Notes: generated from the sequence alone by a model not told the origin. Shown: positions 29,067-39,102, counted from the first letter of the stretch. The stretch: 64,000 nucleotides of DNA from Woeseiaceae bacterium (GCA_021773115.1 JAJFKS010000034.1:1-64000); one strand, 5' to 3'. Made by a program: numbers and translations.

Positions 29067-30374
29067 TCAACGCATTGAATTCAATCTGCTACTTGCCGTC
29101 AGCACCTTGCCGCTTTCCTTATGCACCAAAGAGAGACCGATGAACCAGTGCGCTGTATCCTCAGGAATCGATCGTACGTGTACCTCTACGGTCGTTAATT
29201 CTTCATCGACCATTACAATGTCAGCAGATAACTGCTGCCATCTGGTCTCCGGGTTTACGATCTGTTCCATGGTTACGAAGACGACAGCCACGTCCGGAGT
29301 TAGCTCCTTGCTGACCTGAAATGAAACAACATAGCTTCCGTCACCCGTCTGCGCCGCTTCTTGCGGAACGTATGGTGATCTCCCGCTTCGTGTCACAGCC
29401 GATGCAAATGAATAGGGCTCTGATTCATTCCATCCAGCTTCATGGCCGTGGCGCAGGTTGGGCTTGATGGACACTGAGACATCGCCACCAACCGACCGAT
29501 AGGAAGCTGCCTGTGCGGGCAGGAAGAAATTGTTTTCCGCTCGACCGGTGAGCCAGAGCGTAGGTTTGGCGAATTTATGCAGTCGCAGTGCCGGTTCCCA
29601 ATGCTCGGCATATTCCGGGTTGGCAGCAAGGGAGCGACCGTACTGATTGGGGATTTCCGGGAGATGACCGCTTCCGTATATTGGCACAGCAAACGAAAAG
29701 CGCTGGTCAAAACCAATCGTCGTTGCAGTTATGACGCCACCCCAGGAGATACCGACAATTCCTACATTCGCAGGGTCGACTTCGGCCCGGCTGTGTAAGA
29801 AATTATTGGCCTGGATCGCAGCGAAGACGGCATGAAACATCCATTCGTCAGCTATCGGTTCATCGAAATCTGAATAGATTCCACTCCTGGGCGGCCCGCC
29901 AGACGGGTGACGTTCCCATCGCTCGGGTCCGTGGAGGCCTGGGTCGACAATTCCATCGGTCTGGCCTTCGACAGCGATGGCGATCGCAGCGAACCCGGCG
30001 TCATTCCAGCGGCGAACCCACTCGGCAAAGGCGGTCCCCCCACCGCCATGAATCAATACCACTGCCGGAATTCTGCCCGGCATGATTCGGTCGGATTGGA
30101 GCGGCGTGTCCGGAAGCTTATAGATCGCAAAAATCCGCGTTGCCGAGCCCTTGTATACCGCGCCGTCGAGATAAAGGCGGAACAGGCCGTCAGGCCGCTG
30201 TTCCAAATCGTAGGCCCGAGGTGCTTCGCTTTTGCTAACCAAATTCGCGAATGATGTTTCTAAAAAGGCTAGCTCGGTTTGATACTCGTCTTCGTGCATT
30301 GCACAGCCGACGGCGATCAGCAATAACGCAAAAATGATCAACGGCGCCCATTGCTGTGCGCGGTTTATGTTCAT
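29067..30374 (-). CDS. Alpha/beta-hydrolase (dienelactone-hydrolase / acetyl-esterase type), probable lipoprotein
   Basis: LLLIAVGCAMHED lipobox; AVVLIHGGGGTAFAEWVRRWNDAGFAAIAI; nucleophile elbow GISWGG. Internal ATG at 30374 preferred because the longer ORF starts in an SGNH fossil. Confidence 0.7.
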   Translation of the reverse strand: MNINRAQQWAPLIIFALLLIAVGCAMHEDEYQTELAFLETSFANLVSKSEAPRAYDLEQRPDGLFRLYLDGAVYKGSATRIFAIYKLPDTPLQSDRIMPGRIPAVVLIHGGGGTAFAEWVRRWNDAGFAAIAIAVEGQTDGIVDPGLHGPERWERHPSGGPPRSGIYSDFDEPIADEWMFHAVFAAIQANNFLHSRAEVDPANVGIVGISWGGVITATTIGFDQRFSFAVPIYGSGHLPEIPNQYGRSLAANPEYAEHWEPALRLHKFAKPTLWLTGRAENNFFLPAQAASYRSVGGDVSVSIKPNLRHGHEAGWNESEPYSFASAVTRSGRSPYVPQEAAQTGDGSYVVSFQVSKELTPDVAVVFVTMEQIVNPETRWQQLSADIVMVDEELTTVEVHVRSIPEDTAHWFIGLSLVHKESGKVLTASSRLNSMR

Positions 30375-30565
30375 GCAATTACCCCGTGCCAATGCCGGTC
30401 TGATTTGTTCCGCCACTTGAACGCCAATCACGGCGTACGCCTCATCGGTATAGTGCACATCGCCTGGCCCTTTGACCGTGTCGCGGCCCCCGACAGTATC
30501 TCTCTCACCTTGGGTCTATATTCGATCGAAACGGAGTCTCCGATAATTGGAACCTTTGGTTGCAT
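30375..30565 (-). pseudogene. SGNH/GDSL esterase fossil (internal deletion and frameshift)
   Basis: MQPKVPIIGDSVSIEYRPKVREILSGAATRSKGQ... joined to GDVHYTDEAYAVIGVQVAEQIRPAL: first and last SGNH blocks only. Confidence 0.75.
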
Positions 30566-30598
30566 AATTTCGAACGTCGTGTGATATTGAGCATCGCA

Positions 30599-30631
30599 TG
30601 TATATATACATGCGTATTGCATATATGTACA
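30599..30631 (+). promoter_or_regulatory. Fuc-block operator-like motif, site A (in the fossil locus)
   Basis: TGTATATATACATGCGTATTGCATATATGTACA. Confidence 0.55.
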
Positions 30632-30723
30632 GACAGCGATTTTTCGTTTCAGTATCGATCGGCAAGTTTCTGACCACAACCGTGGCCGGCAGGCAGGGCA
30701 AGGTCATCATCCTCATCGATTGA
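30625..30723 (+). pseudogene. Fossil of a GHL15-like hydrolase gene (paralogue of 37871-39028)
   Basis: MYRQRFFVSVSIGKFLTTTVAGRQGKVIILID* versus MYRLRCLGVAVVGIFLTTTGSAEEPG...AEAGRQGKVVILKAF. Confidence 0.75.
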
Positions 30724-30883
30724 CACTAATATGACGAGCGCCAGACGTCGATTTTCGCTTACCGCGTCTTATAAGTTCCAGTCGGTTTCTTGCGTGGTAG
30801 CGTGCCAATCCGGTGGGGTGCTACCGCTCGTAAAAAATGTGAAATTTTCCAATGATTGGCTGAATAGAAAGACGAGATAGATC

Positions 30884-31987
30884 ATGATTCTACGAGTAAA
30901 AAGCTTGACGCTCTTTATGGCCGTAACGGCCGATTTCTTTATAGCGGCTAATTGCTTCGCGCAAGATATAACAAAAGATGTCGACAAACCAAACATAGTC
31001 TTCATCTTTGCCGATGACCTGGGGTGGGGCGATATCAGCCGGCACGGCCATCCGGACATTCGCACCCCTAACATCGACAGTCATCGCTGATGAGGGACCC
31101 GAGTTCTATCAGTTTTCTGTGTCCAATCCCGTATGCTCACCGAGCCGCACCGCAATTATGACAGGGCAGTATCCCGCGCGTCATAGCGTACATCGACATT
31201 TTTTCACGCCCGTGTTTAACGAAAGTATGTCGATGGGAGATTGGCTTGATCCGACAGCCGTTATGCTGCCACGCCTATTGCAGCAAGCTGGCTATAAGAC
31301 GGGGCATTTTGGAAAATGGCATCTGGGCACGATGCGTGACGCTCCGCTTCCTGTTGAATATGGCTATGATGAAACGGCAGTATTTTCCGGCCGCGGTCCG
31401 CAAACAGACAGTGTAAAGCTCTATGACGATACGGTGGCCTTTATTGAAAAAAATAAGGATGTGCCGTTTTTTATAAATATGTGGCTTCACGAAACACATA
31501 CGCCGCATTTTCCCACCGAAGAGGCGATTGCGAAATACGCGCACTTGAATGAGCAGGAGCAAGTTTATGCTGCGGTGGTTGACGACGCAGATCAGCGCAT
31601 AGCTAAAGTCCTTGGTGCGCTGGATGAATACGGACTTACAGACAATACGCTTGTCATCTTTTCAAGTGATAACGGTCCTGAGCGCACACGTGGTGAAGAC
31701 AAGCGTTTTCAGCATAATGAGAGTATTTATAATAATAATGGTGCGCCTCCCGGCGCTACCCAGTGCTGGCTGTACGCGACGGCGAGTGGAAGTTATTTGT
31801 GCACCGTGATGGCGGGGCGCCGGAATTGTATAACTTGATGCGAGATCGTGCGGAAACTAGGAACCTGGCGGGCAAGCAGCCGGATCGTGTCGAACGCATG
31901 ACTGCGCTTGCGCTCGAACGGAAAGCCACACTTCTTGAAACGCCGCCTGAATCCGTACTTTCCGCAGAGCGACACTGGCAAGAATGA
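30884..31987 (+). pseudogene. Sulfatase, disrupted
   Basis: Three frames: [65 protein letters not shown]....HFGKWHLG....SSDNGP; VRDGEWKLFVHRDGGAPELYNL. Confidence 0.8.
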
Positions 31988-31997
31988 GTTGAGTCAT

Positions 31998-34595
31998 ATG
32001 ACTAATCATTTCTTGAAATCAGCAGTCATTATTGCCCTGATCTCGGCTGTTCTCCCCGGTTGCGGAGGCTCAATATTACCTGACGCTGTTGCGTCACAAG
32101 ACGAAGCTTTGCCATCTTTGGAGCAACAATGGCAGGTTATGCACAACTCCGCTGCCAAAGATCGCGGGCGCGAGATTTTCAATGAAAAAAAATACGGCAT
32201 GTTCATCCATTGGGGTCTATACGCGCATCTTGGGGGCATGTGGAAGGGCGAAACTATGGAGGCTTCGGGCACAGGCCCCACCGTCGCTGAATGGGTTATG
32301 CGCCGCAAAGAGATACCGCGCGCAGAATATGCAGCGCTCGCGAGTGAATTCAACCCTGTGGATTTTGATGCCGATGCGTGGGTTGCCATCGCGAAAGCTG
32401 CGGGCATGAAATATATGGTGATTACGGCCAAACACCATGACGGTTTTGCCATGTTTGACTCGGATGTCAGCGATTTTAATATCGTCGACGCTACGCCTTT
32501 TGGACGCGACGTTATTGCCGAATTGCAGGAAGCTTGCGAAAAAGCAGGCTTGTCATTTGGAGTTTACTACTCGCATGGCTCTGACTGGCAAGACGGTGGT
32601 GATGGCGGGCTTAAAGATTATGCGCCCGAAAACCCGCCGCGCACCGTGTTTGCCAACACGTGGGATCCGTCGCCCGTGAGTTTTGATGACTATCTTGAGT
32701 ATAAAGCTAAACCACAAGTTCGAGAGCTATTGAACAACTACAAGCTGTCTCAAATTTGGTTCGATAGCGCCAATTATATCCCAGAGCAGGACGCCTTCGA
32801 TTTCTATAATGACGTTTACAAAGCCAATCCGGAAATTCTCACCAACTCTCGCCTGGGTCACAATTTCGGCGATATAGGTACGCCAAGAGACAATGAAATA
32901 CCGGGCGCTCCCCTGGAAACTATATGGGAGGGTATTGCGACAACCAACCATTCCTGGGGGTATAAGGTCAGTGATACAGATTTCAAACCACCTGTGGAAC
33001 TGCTTTTTTGGCTGGTTGAAAATGTTAGCAAGGGTGGTAATTTTTTACTCAATGTTGGCCCGGATGAGCGGGGCAATATTCCGGTTCAAGCGGCAGAGAA
33101 CTTGAAAGTCGTCGGCGATTGGCTTGCGGTCAACGGTGAGGCCATTTACGGGACTTCTGCGTGGTCGACGACCAAAGAAGGGCCAACCAATATTGTGATC
33201 GGTCATGGCGGGGACAGAAAAAACGGTAAGCTTGAATTTGAGTTTGAAGAAACTGATTTCTGGTTCACTCAAAAGGGCAATAAGGTTTACGCCATATCCT
33301 TGAGCAGGCCACAAACAGGTTTCGCCACAGTCAAGGCCTTTAAATCTTTAAATATAAAATCAATCAGACAGCTTGGCGCTACAGGCGATTTAGTCTGGGC
33401 CCAAACCGGCGAGGGCATCGATATTGCTTTGCAGCCATTTACTCGCGATGGATATGGTTACGTTTTGGAAGTGACGCTATACGAAAATTCTATCACTCAA
33501 AACAATCTGCCTGAATTTCATTGGGATACAATGCCGTTATATATGCACCTTCGTAAAGACACCGCTTTTACGAATAAAGAAATCACGTATTTGGCAAAAT
33601 TTCCGCTAATTACTTTTGAAAAAACAACGGGAAGAAAAACATACGGATCTACCGAAGAAGGTACTATTGCAGCAGCAAAAGCTGTTAAGAGAATAAACCC
33701 TAAAGCAAAAATACTGTATTACAAGAATGTTGTTGTTAATTGGGGCGGATATAAAGAAGATGAATCTTTTCTTAAAAGGAATCCTGATGCACTTCTTTTT
33801 GATCAATCGGGAAAAAAGGCGTTAATGCCAAATCAGAAAACAGGTTTTTTTGATATTTCGAAAAAGCATGTTCGATCTCACTGGATAGATCATGTTAGTC
33901 AAGTAACTAGTAGCCCATATATTGATGGTGTGTTTCTGGACGCCAACATAAAGGTACTGGTACCCGGTTTTTTTGCTGGTCGTGTAGGTCCAGAAAAGCA
34001 AAAAGACATTATGTCTGGCTATTTCACAATGATGGAAGATTTAAATACGCAATTAGCAAACAATAATTTGCTTATTGCTAACATCTTACGAGTTCGTCCG
34101 GAATTCAAAGATGTTGGCAGAGAATACTTGAAGTATTTTGACGGTTCATACATTGAAGGATTTGAACATGAAAATTTTGATATGACCTATGAAGACTATT
34201 TAGCCAAAGGCATTGATGCCGTTCAGAAATCTGCCAGAGAAGGCAAGGTCATTGCTATGTCAATGGGGATTGGCAAGGCACTCGAAAACGCAGAAACAGG
34301 CATAGATGATACGAGAAAAAAACTACGCAAAGAAGATAGTATTAGTGAACGTATAGATTATTTACTGGCTATTTTCCTGGTCTGTGCAGAAAAATATAGC
34401 TACGTGTATCCTCATGATGGATATGGAATTAATAATTCGGCGGTATGGTTACAAACATTTCCTCAGTATGAGAGAAAATTAGGAACACCTGAAGGACCGG
34501 CTAGGAAGGAGGGTTATGTGTACACCAGGTCATTTGAGCATCTCGATGTTTGGCTGGATATAAAAAATAAAAAAGCACAGCTGGATTGGAGATAA
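31998..34595 (+). CDS. GH29 alpha-L-fucosidase fused in frame to a GHL15-like putative hydrolase domain
   Basis: Lipobox VLPGCGGS; YGMFIHWGLYAHLGGMW, ITAKHHDGFAMFDSDVSDFN, IWFDSANY, GKGGNFLLNVGPDERG (GH29); from about 33515 EFHWDTMPLYMHLRKDTAFTNKEITYLAKFPLITFEKTTGRKTYGSTEEGTIAAAKAVKRINPKAKILYYKN... (paralogous to 37871-39028). Confidence 0.85.
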   Translation: MTNHFLKSAVIIALISAVLPGCGGSILPDAVASQDEALPSLEQQWQVMHNSAAKDRGREIFNEKKYGMFIHWGLYAHLGGMWKGETMEASGTGPTVAEWVMRRKEIPRAEYAALASEFNPVDFDADAWVAIAKAAGMKYMVITAKHHDGFAMFDSDVSDFNIVDATPFGRDVIAELQEACEKAGLSFGVYYSHGSDWQDGGDGGLKDYAPENPPRTVFANTWDPSPVSFDDYLEYKAKPQVRELLNNYKLSQIWFDSANYIPEQDAFDFYNDVYKANPEILTNSRLGHNFGDIGTPRDNEIPGAPLETIWEGIATTNHSWGYKVSDTDFKPPVELLFWLVENVSKGGNFLLNVGPDERGNIPVQAAENLKVVGDWLAVNGEAIYGTSAWSTTKEGPTNIVIGHGGDRKNGKLEFEFEETDFWFTQKGNKVYAISLSRPQTGFATVKAFKSLNIKSIRQLGATGDLVWAQTGEGIDIALQPFTRDGYGYVLEVTLYENSITQNNLPEFHWDTMPLYMHLRKDTAFTNKEITYLAKFPLITFEKTTGRKTYGSTEEGTIAAAKAVKRINPKAKILYYKNVVVNWGGYKEDESFLKRNPDALLFDQSGKKALMPNQKTGFFDISKKHVRSHWIDHVSQVTSSPYIDGVFLDANIKVLVPGFFAGRVGPEKQKDIMSGYFTMMEDLNTQLANNNLLIANILRVRPEFKDVGREYLKYFDGSYIEGFEHENFDMTYEDYLAKGIDAVQKSAREGKVIAMSMGIGKALENAETGIDDTRKKLRKEDSISERIDYLLAIFLVCAEKYSYVYPHDGYGINNSAVWLQTFPQYERKLGTPEGPARKEGYVYTRSFEHLDVWLDIKNKKAQLDWR

Positions 34596-34827
34596 ATCTT
34601 TGTAGAAAAAACCGTCCATCGTCATATAAAAGGGCACAGGTTTCGGCTCGGGCCAAGAGAGACTTTGCTCATCGTGTTGTGTGCTGACGGCAAACAATAT
34701 GTATGTCTCTTAGGGACATAGTTGATTCCCGAGTGATCGTCGCAGCCGACGGAGAAAGAATCTAAATGACAAAAGGCTTCTGAAATTGCTGTGCGTGATA
34801 ATTCTCTCGGTTTCCGTTGGCAGGACA

Positions 34828-36192
34828 CTAGTAGCTCAGCACACCACCACCTTTGGGTGGCTGGCGCTCGGCATCCCACCATTCATTGGGACCCTCCGCC
34901 ACGATTTCTGCCCAGAGTTTGAGGAGGATCGTCTTCATTTCCTCCGTTTTCTCCGGCATCGTTGCGGCCAGATCGCGTTCTTCTTTCCAGTCCTTCTGGA
35001 CTTCGTAAAGCTGAAACTTCGTCAATGTCTCGTCGCCGACGATTTTCCAGTCGCCAATACGCATGGCGACACGTTGGTCCGGCGGCGAAACGTGTGTGCG
35101 CCAGAACATGGGGATTTCGCGTTCAACCGGTTGTCCCGACAAGGCAGGGATCATGCTGACGCCGTCGATTGTGCGGTCCGACGGCAGTGGCAAGTCGACG
35201 ATGTCGAGCACCGTGGCAAAAATATCGGATCCAATGACCGGCACATCGCTCGTGCTGCCGGACTCGATATGCCCAGGCCAGCGCGCCAGGCCCGGCACGC
35301 GGATACCGCCTTCATATTCGTGCCGCTTGATACCGCGCAAGCCGCCGCTGCTACCACCAAACTTCGGTTCGGGGCCGTTGTCGGATGTGAAAAATACCAG
35401 CGTATTCTCGCTCACGCCAGTCTCGTCGAGCGCGTCGAGAATCATACCCAGCGCATGGTCGAGTTGCGTGATGTTGCCCATGTATTTGCTGTTCTCATGT
35501 CCCTCATAAAGAGACTGGAATCGCGAGTCGGTGGCGATCGGCGAGTGCGGTTCATGAAACCAGACCGAGAGGACAAACGGTTTCGTCGGGTCGTGAAGGT
35601 TCTCGAGCCAATGAACGGCTTCACCCGCCACGAGTTGGGCTGAATAGCCCTCCATCTTTCCGAGCGGCTCACCTTGACGAACGAAATTGTCCGGATTCTC
35701 GTGGCTGGGGCTGGCATTGTTCTGCGTGTACATTGAATAGTCGTAGCCGTGATCGCTCGGCTGAGGATAGTCTGGATTCCCGAATTGATTTTTCGAAAGC
35801 AGATGCCACTTGCCGACGTGAACGGTTTCGTAGCCGATCTCTTTCACCAGTTCGGGATAGGTGATTTCGCTGGTCCGCAGATGGGCTGCATGGTTCCCGG
35901 ACAGATGGCGGTAAACGCCATTGCGGTACGGCGTGCGCCCTGTAAGGATCGCTGACCGCGAGGGCGAGCACACGGCCGCCGCGGAATACGCCTGGGTCAG
36001 CTTCACTCCCTCCAGAGCCAACCGGTCCATGTTCGGCGTCTGGATCAATTCGTTACCGTAGGTGGCGGAATCGCCCCATCCCATGTCGTCGGCCACAACC
36101 ACTACAATATTCGGCCTGGTTTCTGCATTTGCGGCGAAACCAGCCAACAGTGCGGCAACAAGGATTGAGGTCGTACAAATCAAATGCTTCAT
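34828..36192 (-). CDS. Secreted sulfatase (S1-type)
   Basis: RPNIVVVVADDMGWGD, VCSPSRSAILTGR, GYETVHVGKWHL, FFTSDNGPE. Confidence 0.92.
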   Translation of the reverse strand: MKHLICTTSILVAALLAGFAANAETRPNIVVVVADDMGWGDSATYGNELIQTPNMDRLALEGVKLTQAYSAAAVCSPSRSAILTGRTPYRNGVYRHLSGNHAAHLRTSEITYPELVKEIGYETVHVGKWHLLSKNQFGNPDYPQPSDHGYDYSMYTQNNASPSHENPDNFVRQGEPLGKMEGYSAQLVAGEAVHWLENLHDPTKPFVLSVWFHEPHSPIATDSRFQSLYEGHENSKYMGNITQLDHALGMILDALDETGVSENTLVFFTSDNGPEPKFGGSSGGLRGIKRHEYEGGIRVPGLARWPGHIESGSTSDVPVIGSDIFATVLDIVDLPLPSDRTIDGVSMIPALSGQPVEREIPMFWRTHVSPPDQRVAMRIGDWKIVGDETLTKFQLYEVQKDWKEERDLAATMPEKTEEMKTILLKLWAEIVAEGPNEWWDAERQPPKGGGVLSY

Positions 36193-37811
36193 TGAGTCAG
36201 CTCACTGTCCGTTTGTTTCAATTGGAGGCGAAACCCGTTAACGATTTTCCCTGGCAGTTCGGAGGGCAGCTGAATCGCCAGGCCGTTTGTCGAGCGTTGC
36301 CACTGGATTTCTTCGCTGCTGCCCATCAATCCGATAGACGCAATTTCCCGATCCAGCAATCCGCCGACTGCCAGCGAATCAATAAGTATGTCTTCGGTCG
36401 GTGGTGCCAGGACAAAGGCGTAGAGCACGCCATCCTTCTGTGTGAAACGCACGTCCTTCTGCGAAAAATTCTCGTGGTTTTCTCCCTGGCGGCCGTCCTT
36501 CATCGTCAGCGGACCTTCGCCAAAGATCTTCCAGGGACGAGTACCGTAGATTCCTTCGCCGTTAACTCTCAGAAATTCTCCGAAAGCAATAAGATACGCG
36601 GCCTGGTTGTCCGGAAGCGTCCCATCGCCACGCAGCGCGACATTCATCATGACCACACCGTTCTTACTGATCGCGTCGACAGCGTTGCCGACCATCACCG
36701 GAATGCTCATCCGGTTCCGGGCTCCTTTACGGTAAAACCATCCGCCGGATAGATCAGTTGCCCACATCCAGGGATGGGGTTTTATCTGCGCGGCACTTCC
36801 ACGCTCCAGGTTGTAGGTAAACGCTGCCTTGTTTTGTTTCGCATTCTTGAACGAGAGAACGGTTGTCTGTTCTCCGCTGTTTTGCGTCAAATCGCGGTTG
36901 ATGAAGTCTGAAAACAATTTCACGCCCAGTCCCTTGCCGTCTTTGATCGTTGGATAGGGCGAGTCGTTGTTGAACATATCGGGATCGTACTTCTCGATAA
37001 TTTCCCAGCTGCGGTCGTACCAGTGCTGATTCCAGCTGTCCTGGCTTGAATAGTTCTGCGGATCAAACTGCATGTTAAACAGCTTCGCTTCCAGTGTTCC
37101 GGGCGATTGGTATTTGCGGGCGGACTTGAAGAACCGGGGAGACCAGTACAGGTGTGTGGAGACACCGAATTTTAGCCCGTGCCTGTAGGCGGCTGCTTTC
37201 CACTCCTTCAAGGTATCGCGCCTCGGCCCCATGTCGACCGAGTTCCAGGGATGGGATGAGTCGTACATGTCGAAATTGTCGTGATGGGTGGCGACCGGCA
37301 TGATGAAACGCGCACCGTTATCCTTGAAGAACTTCACCAGCGCATCCGGGTCCCATTTTTCCGCTTTGAATAGTGGTACCAGGTCCTCGTAGCCGAACTC
37401 GGAAGGATGTCCGTATCGCTCCGTATGCCAGGCGGTCAGCACAGTATTCATGTTCTGCTGACGACTGTTTTCGCTATTGTTTGGGCCATACATGCGTCGT
37501 CCATAGTGCGAACCATCGTTCGGCCGATTTTCATCAGCTGCCGAAGAAATTCCCCAATGCATCCAGACACCGAACTTGCCGTCGACGAACCATTGCGGGA
37601 CACGATAGTTAGCCGCCATTGACTCCCAGGTCGGCTCAACCGGTCGCTGTACGCTCGCCTTCGGCGTGTATCCGATCGAGATGGAGTCCCCGATAATCAA
37701 AGCATTGGGTGGTTCAGCAGTGATGTCAGCGGCATAGCTGATATTGATCGCAAAGGACCCAATAATCAGTAGTGATGTCAAGCAGGCGAGCCATCGCTTT
37801 ATTGATTGCAT
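36189..37811 (-). CDS. GH29-type alpha-L-fucosidase with an SGNH-esterase-derived N-terminus
   Basis: MQSIKRWLACLTSLLIIGSFAINISYAADITAEPPNALIIGDSISIGYTPKASVQRPVEPTWESMAANYRVPQWFVDGKFGVWMHWG; DPDMFNNDSPYP fits the GH29 nucleophile region. ATGA overlap with the downstream sulfatase. Confidence 0.85.
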   Translation of the reverse strand: MQSIKRWLACLTSLLIIGSFAINISYAADITAEPPNALIIGDSISIGYTPKASVQRPVEPTWESMAANYRVPQWFVDGKFGVWMHWGISSAADENRPNDGSHYGRRMYGPNNSENSRQQNMNTVLTAWHTERYGHPSEFGYEDLVPLFKAEKWDPDALVKFFKDNGARFIMPVATHHDNFDMYDSSHPWNSVDMGPRRDTLKEWKAAAYRHGLKFGVSTHLYWSPRFFKSARKYQSPGTLEAKLFNMQFDPQNYSSQDSWNQHWYDRSWEIIEKYDPDMFNNDSPYPTIKDGKGLGVKLFSDFINRDLTQNSGEQTTVLSFKNAKQNKAAFTYNLERGSAAQIKPHPWMWATDLSGGWFYRKGARNRMSIPVMVGNAVDAISKNGVVMMNVALRGDGTLPDNQAAYLIAFGEFLRVNGEGIYGTRPWKIFGEGPLTMKDGRQGENHENFSQKDVRFTQKDGVLYAFVLAPPTEDILIDSLAVGGLLDREIASIGLMGSSEEIQWQRSTNGLAIQLPSELPGKIVNGFRLQLKQTDSELTQ

Positions 37812-37844
37812 AATTATCGACGACGTGGGATATTAAGCTATACT

Positions 37845-37877
37845 TGCATATATACAGGTAGAGTGCACATATGTACA
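37845..37877 (+). promoter_or_regulatory. Fuc-block operator-like motif, site B (divergent promoter GH29 / GHL15-like)
   Basis: TGCATATATACAGGTAGAGTGCACATATGTACA; overlaps the start codon of the 37871 gene. Confidence 0.55.
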
Positions 37878-39028
37878 GACTACGATGTCTTGGCGTGGCG
37901 GTGGTTGGCATTTTTCTTACCACAACGGGCTCGGCCGAAGAGCCGGGTCGACCACCGTTTAGTTGGGACACGGTGCCTTTATACGCGCACTTTGGTGCGA
38001 CAGGTGGCATGAGTGACGCGGACGTTGAATTCATCGCAACGCATTACGATTTCATCGCCCTGGAGAAAAATCACGGTGCGTCGCAATACGGCACGACCGA
38101 GGAAGGAACCATTGTCGACGTTGCGAGAATCAAGGCGATCAATCCTGACGCGTCGGTATTGTTCTACTGGAATCTATTGCTCGACTATCCGATATACACC
38201 GTATCCGAGCAACGCGATGACGATGCGTCCTGGTTCATTCACGACACTGACGGCAACCTTGACCTGAAGCCCAGTGGTAGAGACGGATTGCGAAAGTACG
38301 ACCTGTCGAATCCTGACTTCCAATCATGGTGGGCAGATACGGCTGCCGATATGCTGGTCCGAGGTTCCATGGATGGTGTCTTTATCGACGCCCTTCCTCA
38401 GGTCTCAGCCAGGCCAAATTCTAATCAAAAGAAGTGGGGCCTCGAAAAATATGAAGCTATCGAAAGTGGTATTGGAGAAACTCTGGACGTGCTGAAACAG
38501 AAGATTGGTCCAGACACTACAGTAATCTATAACGGCATTCGATCGGTGCCAGGAGGCTGGGAGCATGGCGGGCTGAAGTATCTGCAACATGCGGACGGCG
38601 TCATCGTCGAGCACTTTGATGCTTTTCAAAGTCGTGCGCCGCAGCAGATTGCCGAGGACATGGACCGTATGGCCGAGGCGGGCAGGCAGGGCAAGGTTGT
38701 CATCCTCAAAGCATTTCCGGGCTTCTCCTGGGTCGACAGGGACATGATGCAAAAGTCCGAAGCTGAATTGCTGGAGCTCGCAAAATTCGAAATTACGTTC
38801 CCACTTGCTGCATTCCTGATCGTAGCGCAGGAGCACTTCTACTTTAACTACACCTGGGGCTACCGCGATTTTCACGGCGCCTACGCCTGGTATCAAGAAT
38901 ACGATCGTCGGCTAGGGTCGCCGAAGGGTAATGCGAGGCAGGACGGCTATGAGTACTGGCGCGAATTCGAACACGCGTCTGTGTACATCAATATTTCTTC
39001 CAAACAAGCGACCATTGAGTGGCATTAG
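37871..39028 (+). CDS. Putative glycoside hydrolase (GHL15-like)
   Basis: Signal peptide; PPFSWDTVPLYAHFGATGGMSDADVEFIATHYDFIALEKNHG..YGTTEEGTIVDVARIKAINPDASVLFYWN....MDGVFIDALPQ. Confidence 0.6.
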   Translation: MYRLRCLGVAVVGIFLTTTGSAEEPGRPPFSWDTVPLYAHFGATGGMSDADVEFIATHYDFIALEKNHGASQYGTTEEGTIVDVARIKAINPDASVLFYWNLLLDYPIYTVSEQRDDDASWFIHDTDGNLDLKPSGRDGLRKYDLSNPDFQSWWADTAADMLVRGSMDGVFIDALPQVSARPNSNQKKWGLEKYEAIESGIGETLDVLKQKIGPDTTVIYNGIRSVPGGWEHGGLKYLQHADGVIVEHFDAFQSRAPQQIAEDMDRMAEAGRQGKVVILKAFPGFSWVDRDMMQKSEAELLELAKFEITFPLAAFLIVAQEHFYFNYTWGYRDFHGAYAWYQEYDRRLGSPKGNARQDGYEYWREFEHASVYINISSKQATIEWH

Positions 39029-39102
39029 AGATGCAAGCTGATGGGAATAAGTCTTTCATATTTTTCAAGAAAATATTACTAAGGATTTTTCACCTAAACA
39101 CT

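Noticed and set aside
28733-29319. Overlapping plus-strand ORFs of 136 and 146 aa
   Set aside because: Partly antisense to the esterase gene; no motifs, different frames equally open.
34786-35643. 285-aa plus-strand ORF opposite the sulfatase
   Set aside because: Antisense to a gene with all sulfatase motifs.
36189-37811. Suspected loss of the GH29 nucleophile (DPDMFNNDSPYP)
   Set aside because: The Asp aligns with the xWND-type nucleophile position of GH29, so inactivation cannot be claimed.
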